From assembly GCA_964292325.1 (NCBI GenBank), contig CAXYVG010000167.1, positions 1 to 5,356 on the forward strand: DNA of 5,356 nucleotides. The letters are read 5' to 3'. Under the pieces are notes generated by a model. It saw nothing but the letters and a program-made list of their open reading frames with translations. It made no database searches and had not been told where the DNA came from. The position numbers were made by a program, and so were the translations under genes. Positions within the stretch are counted from its first letter, which is position 1; every line of letters begins with the position of its first letter. Below, piece by piece: positions 5,354-5,356 of the stretch. This DNA is from CTSoil-075 sp964292325. Lineage in GTDB: Bacteria > Bacillota > Negativicutes > DSM-13327.

Positions 5354-5356
5354 CGA

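Noticed and set aside
5265..5356. Minus-strand open frames running off the right edge (about 28 codons or fewer)
   Set aside because: Too short, in two conflicting frames, without recognisable motif; the region is better explained by RNA structure.

Overview
The window carries three confidently identified protein genes, all on the + strand. They are a membrane methyl-accepting chemotaxis protein (MCP, 143-1795), a MerR-family regulator with a GyrI-like effector domain (2314-3114), and the ABC-F translation factor EttA (3423-5105). They are separated by long intergenic stretches rich in RNA hairpins. No mobile-element gene, CRISPR array, rRNA or tRNA was recognised. The upstream neighbour of the MCP lies outside the window.

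The first 3.2 kb is AT-rich (21/60 G+C at 841-900, 18/60 at 2701-2760). It uses Bacillota-style signals: GAGGTGA Shine-Dalgarno sequences, a TTG start, TGnTATAAT extended -10 boxes and an MCP ending in MVSKFKV. This suggests a low-GC Bacillota, perhaps a Negativicutes-type lineage; that placement is inference. From about codon 40 of ettA the composition rises sharply (32-36/60 G+C per line, 36/60 at 4261-4320) and the protein reads like EttA of Proteobacteria/Desulfovibrio-type bacteria. The right third may therefore have a different history from the left two thirds.

Layout: 1-142 holds the promoter and RBS of the MCP. 143-1795 is the MCP, whose sensor domain opens with a NarX/PilJ-like P-box, pointing to nitrate/nitrite or a similar anion as ligand. 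1796-2313 is a gene-poor stretch of about 520 bases with three hairpins, followed by a perfect 9-bp dyad lying over the probable merR promoter. 2314-3114 is the MerR regulator, closed by a near-perfect symmetrical terminator (3114-3160). 3161-3422 is a gap with a weak minus-strand small ORF and the ettA promoter. 3423-5105 is ettA. 5106-5356 holds a GC-rich inverted repeat, GGTGCA-containing tandem repeats, and at the right edge a terminator-like structure with competing helices.

The genes do not look like one operon: each has its own promoter-like signal, and terminators separate them. The MCP would sense an extracytoplasmic ligand and signal to CheA elsewhere. The MerR protein is an orphan with no efflux pump beside it and probably controls itself and distant targets. 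EttA is a housekeeping ribosome factor. I did not find convincing evidence of a new multi-gene system. The most interesting items are the P-box receptor, the merR dyad, the intergenic RNA structures, the composition break inside ettA and the repeat/RNA structure downstream of it.
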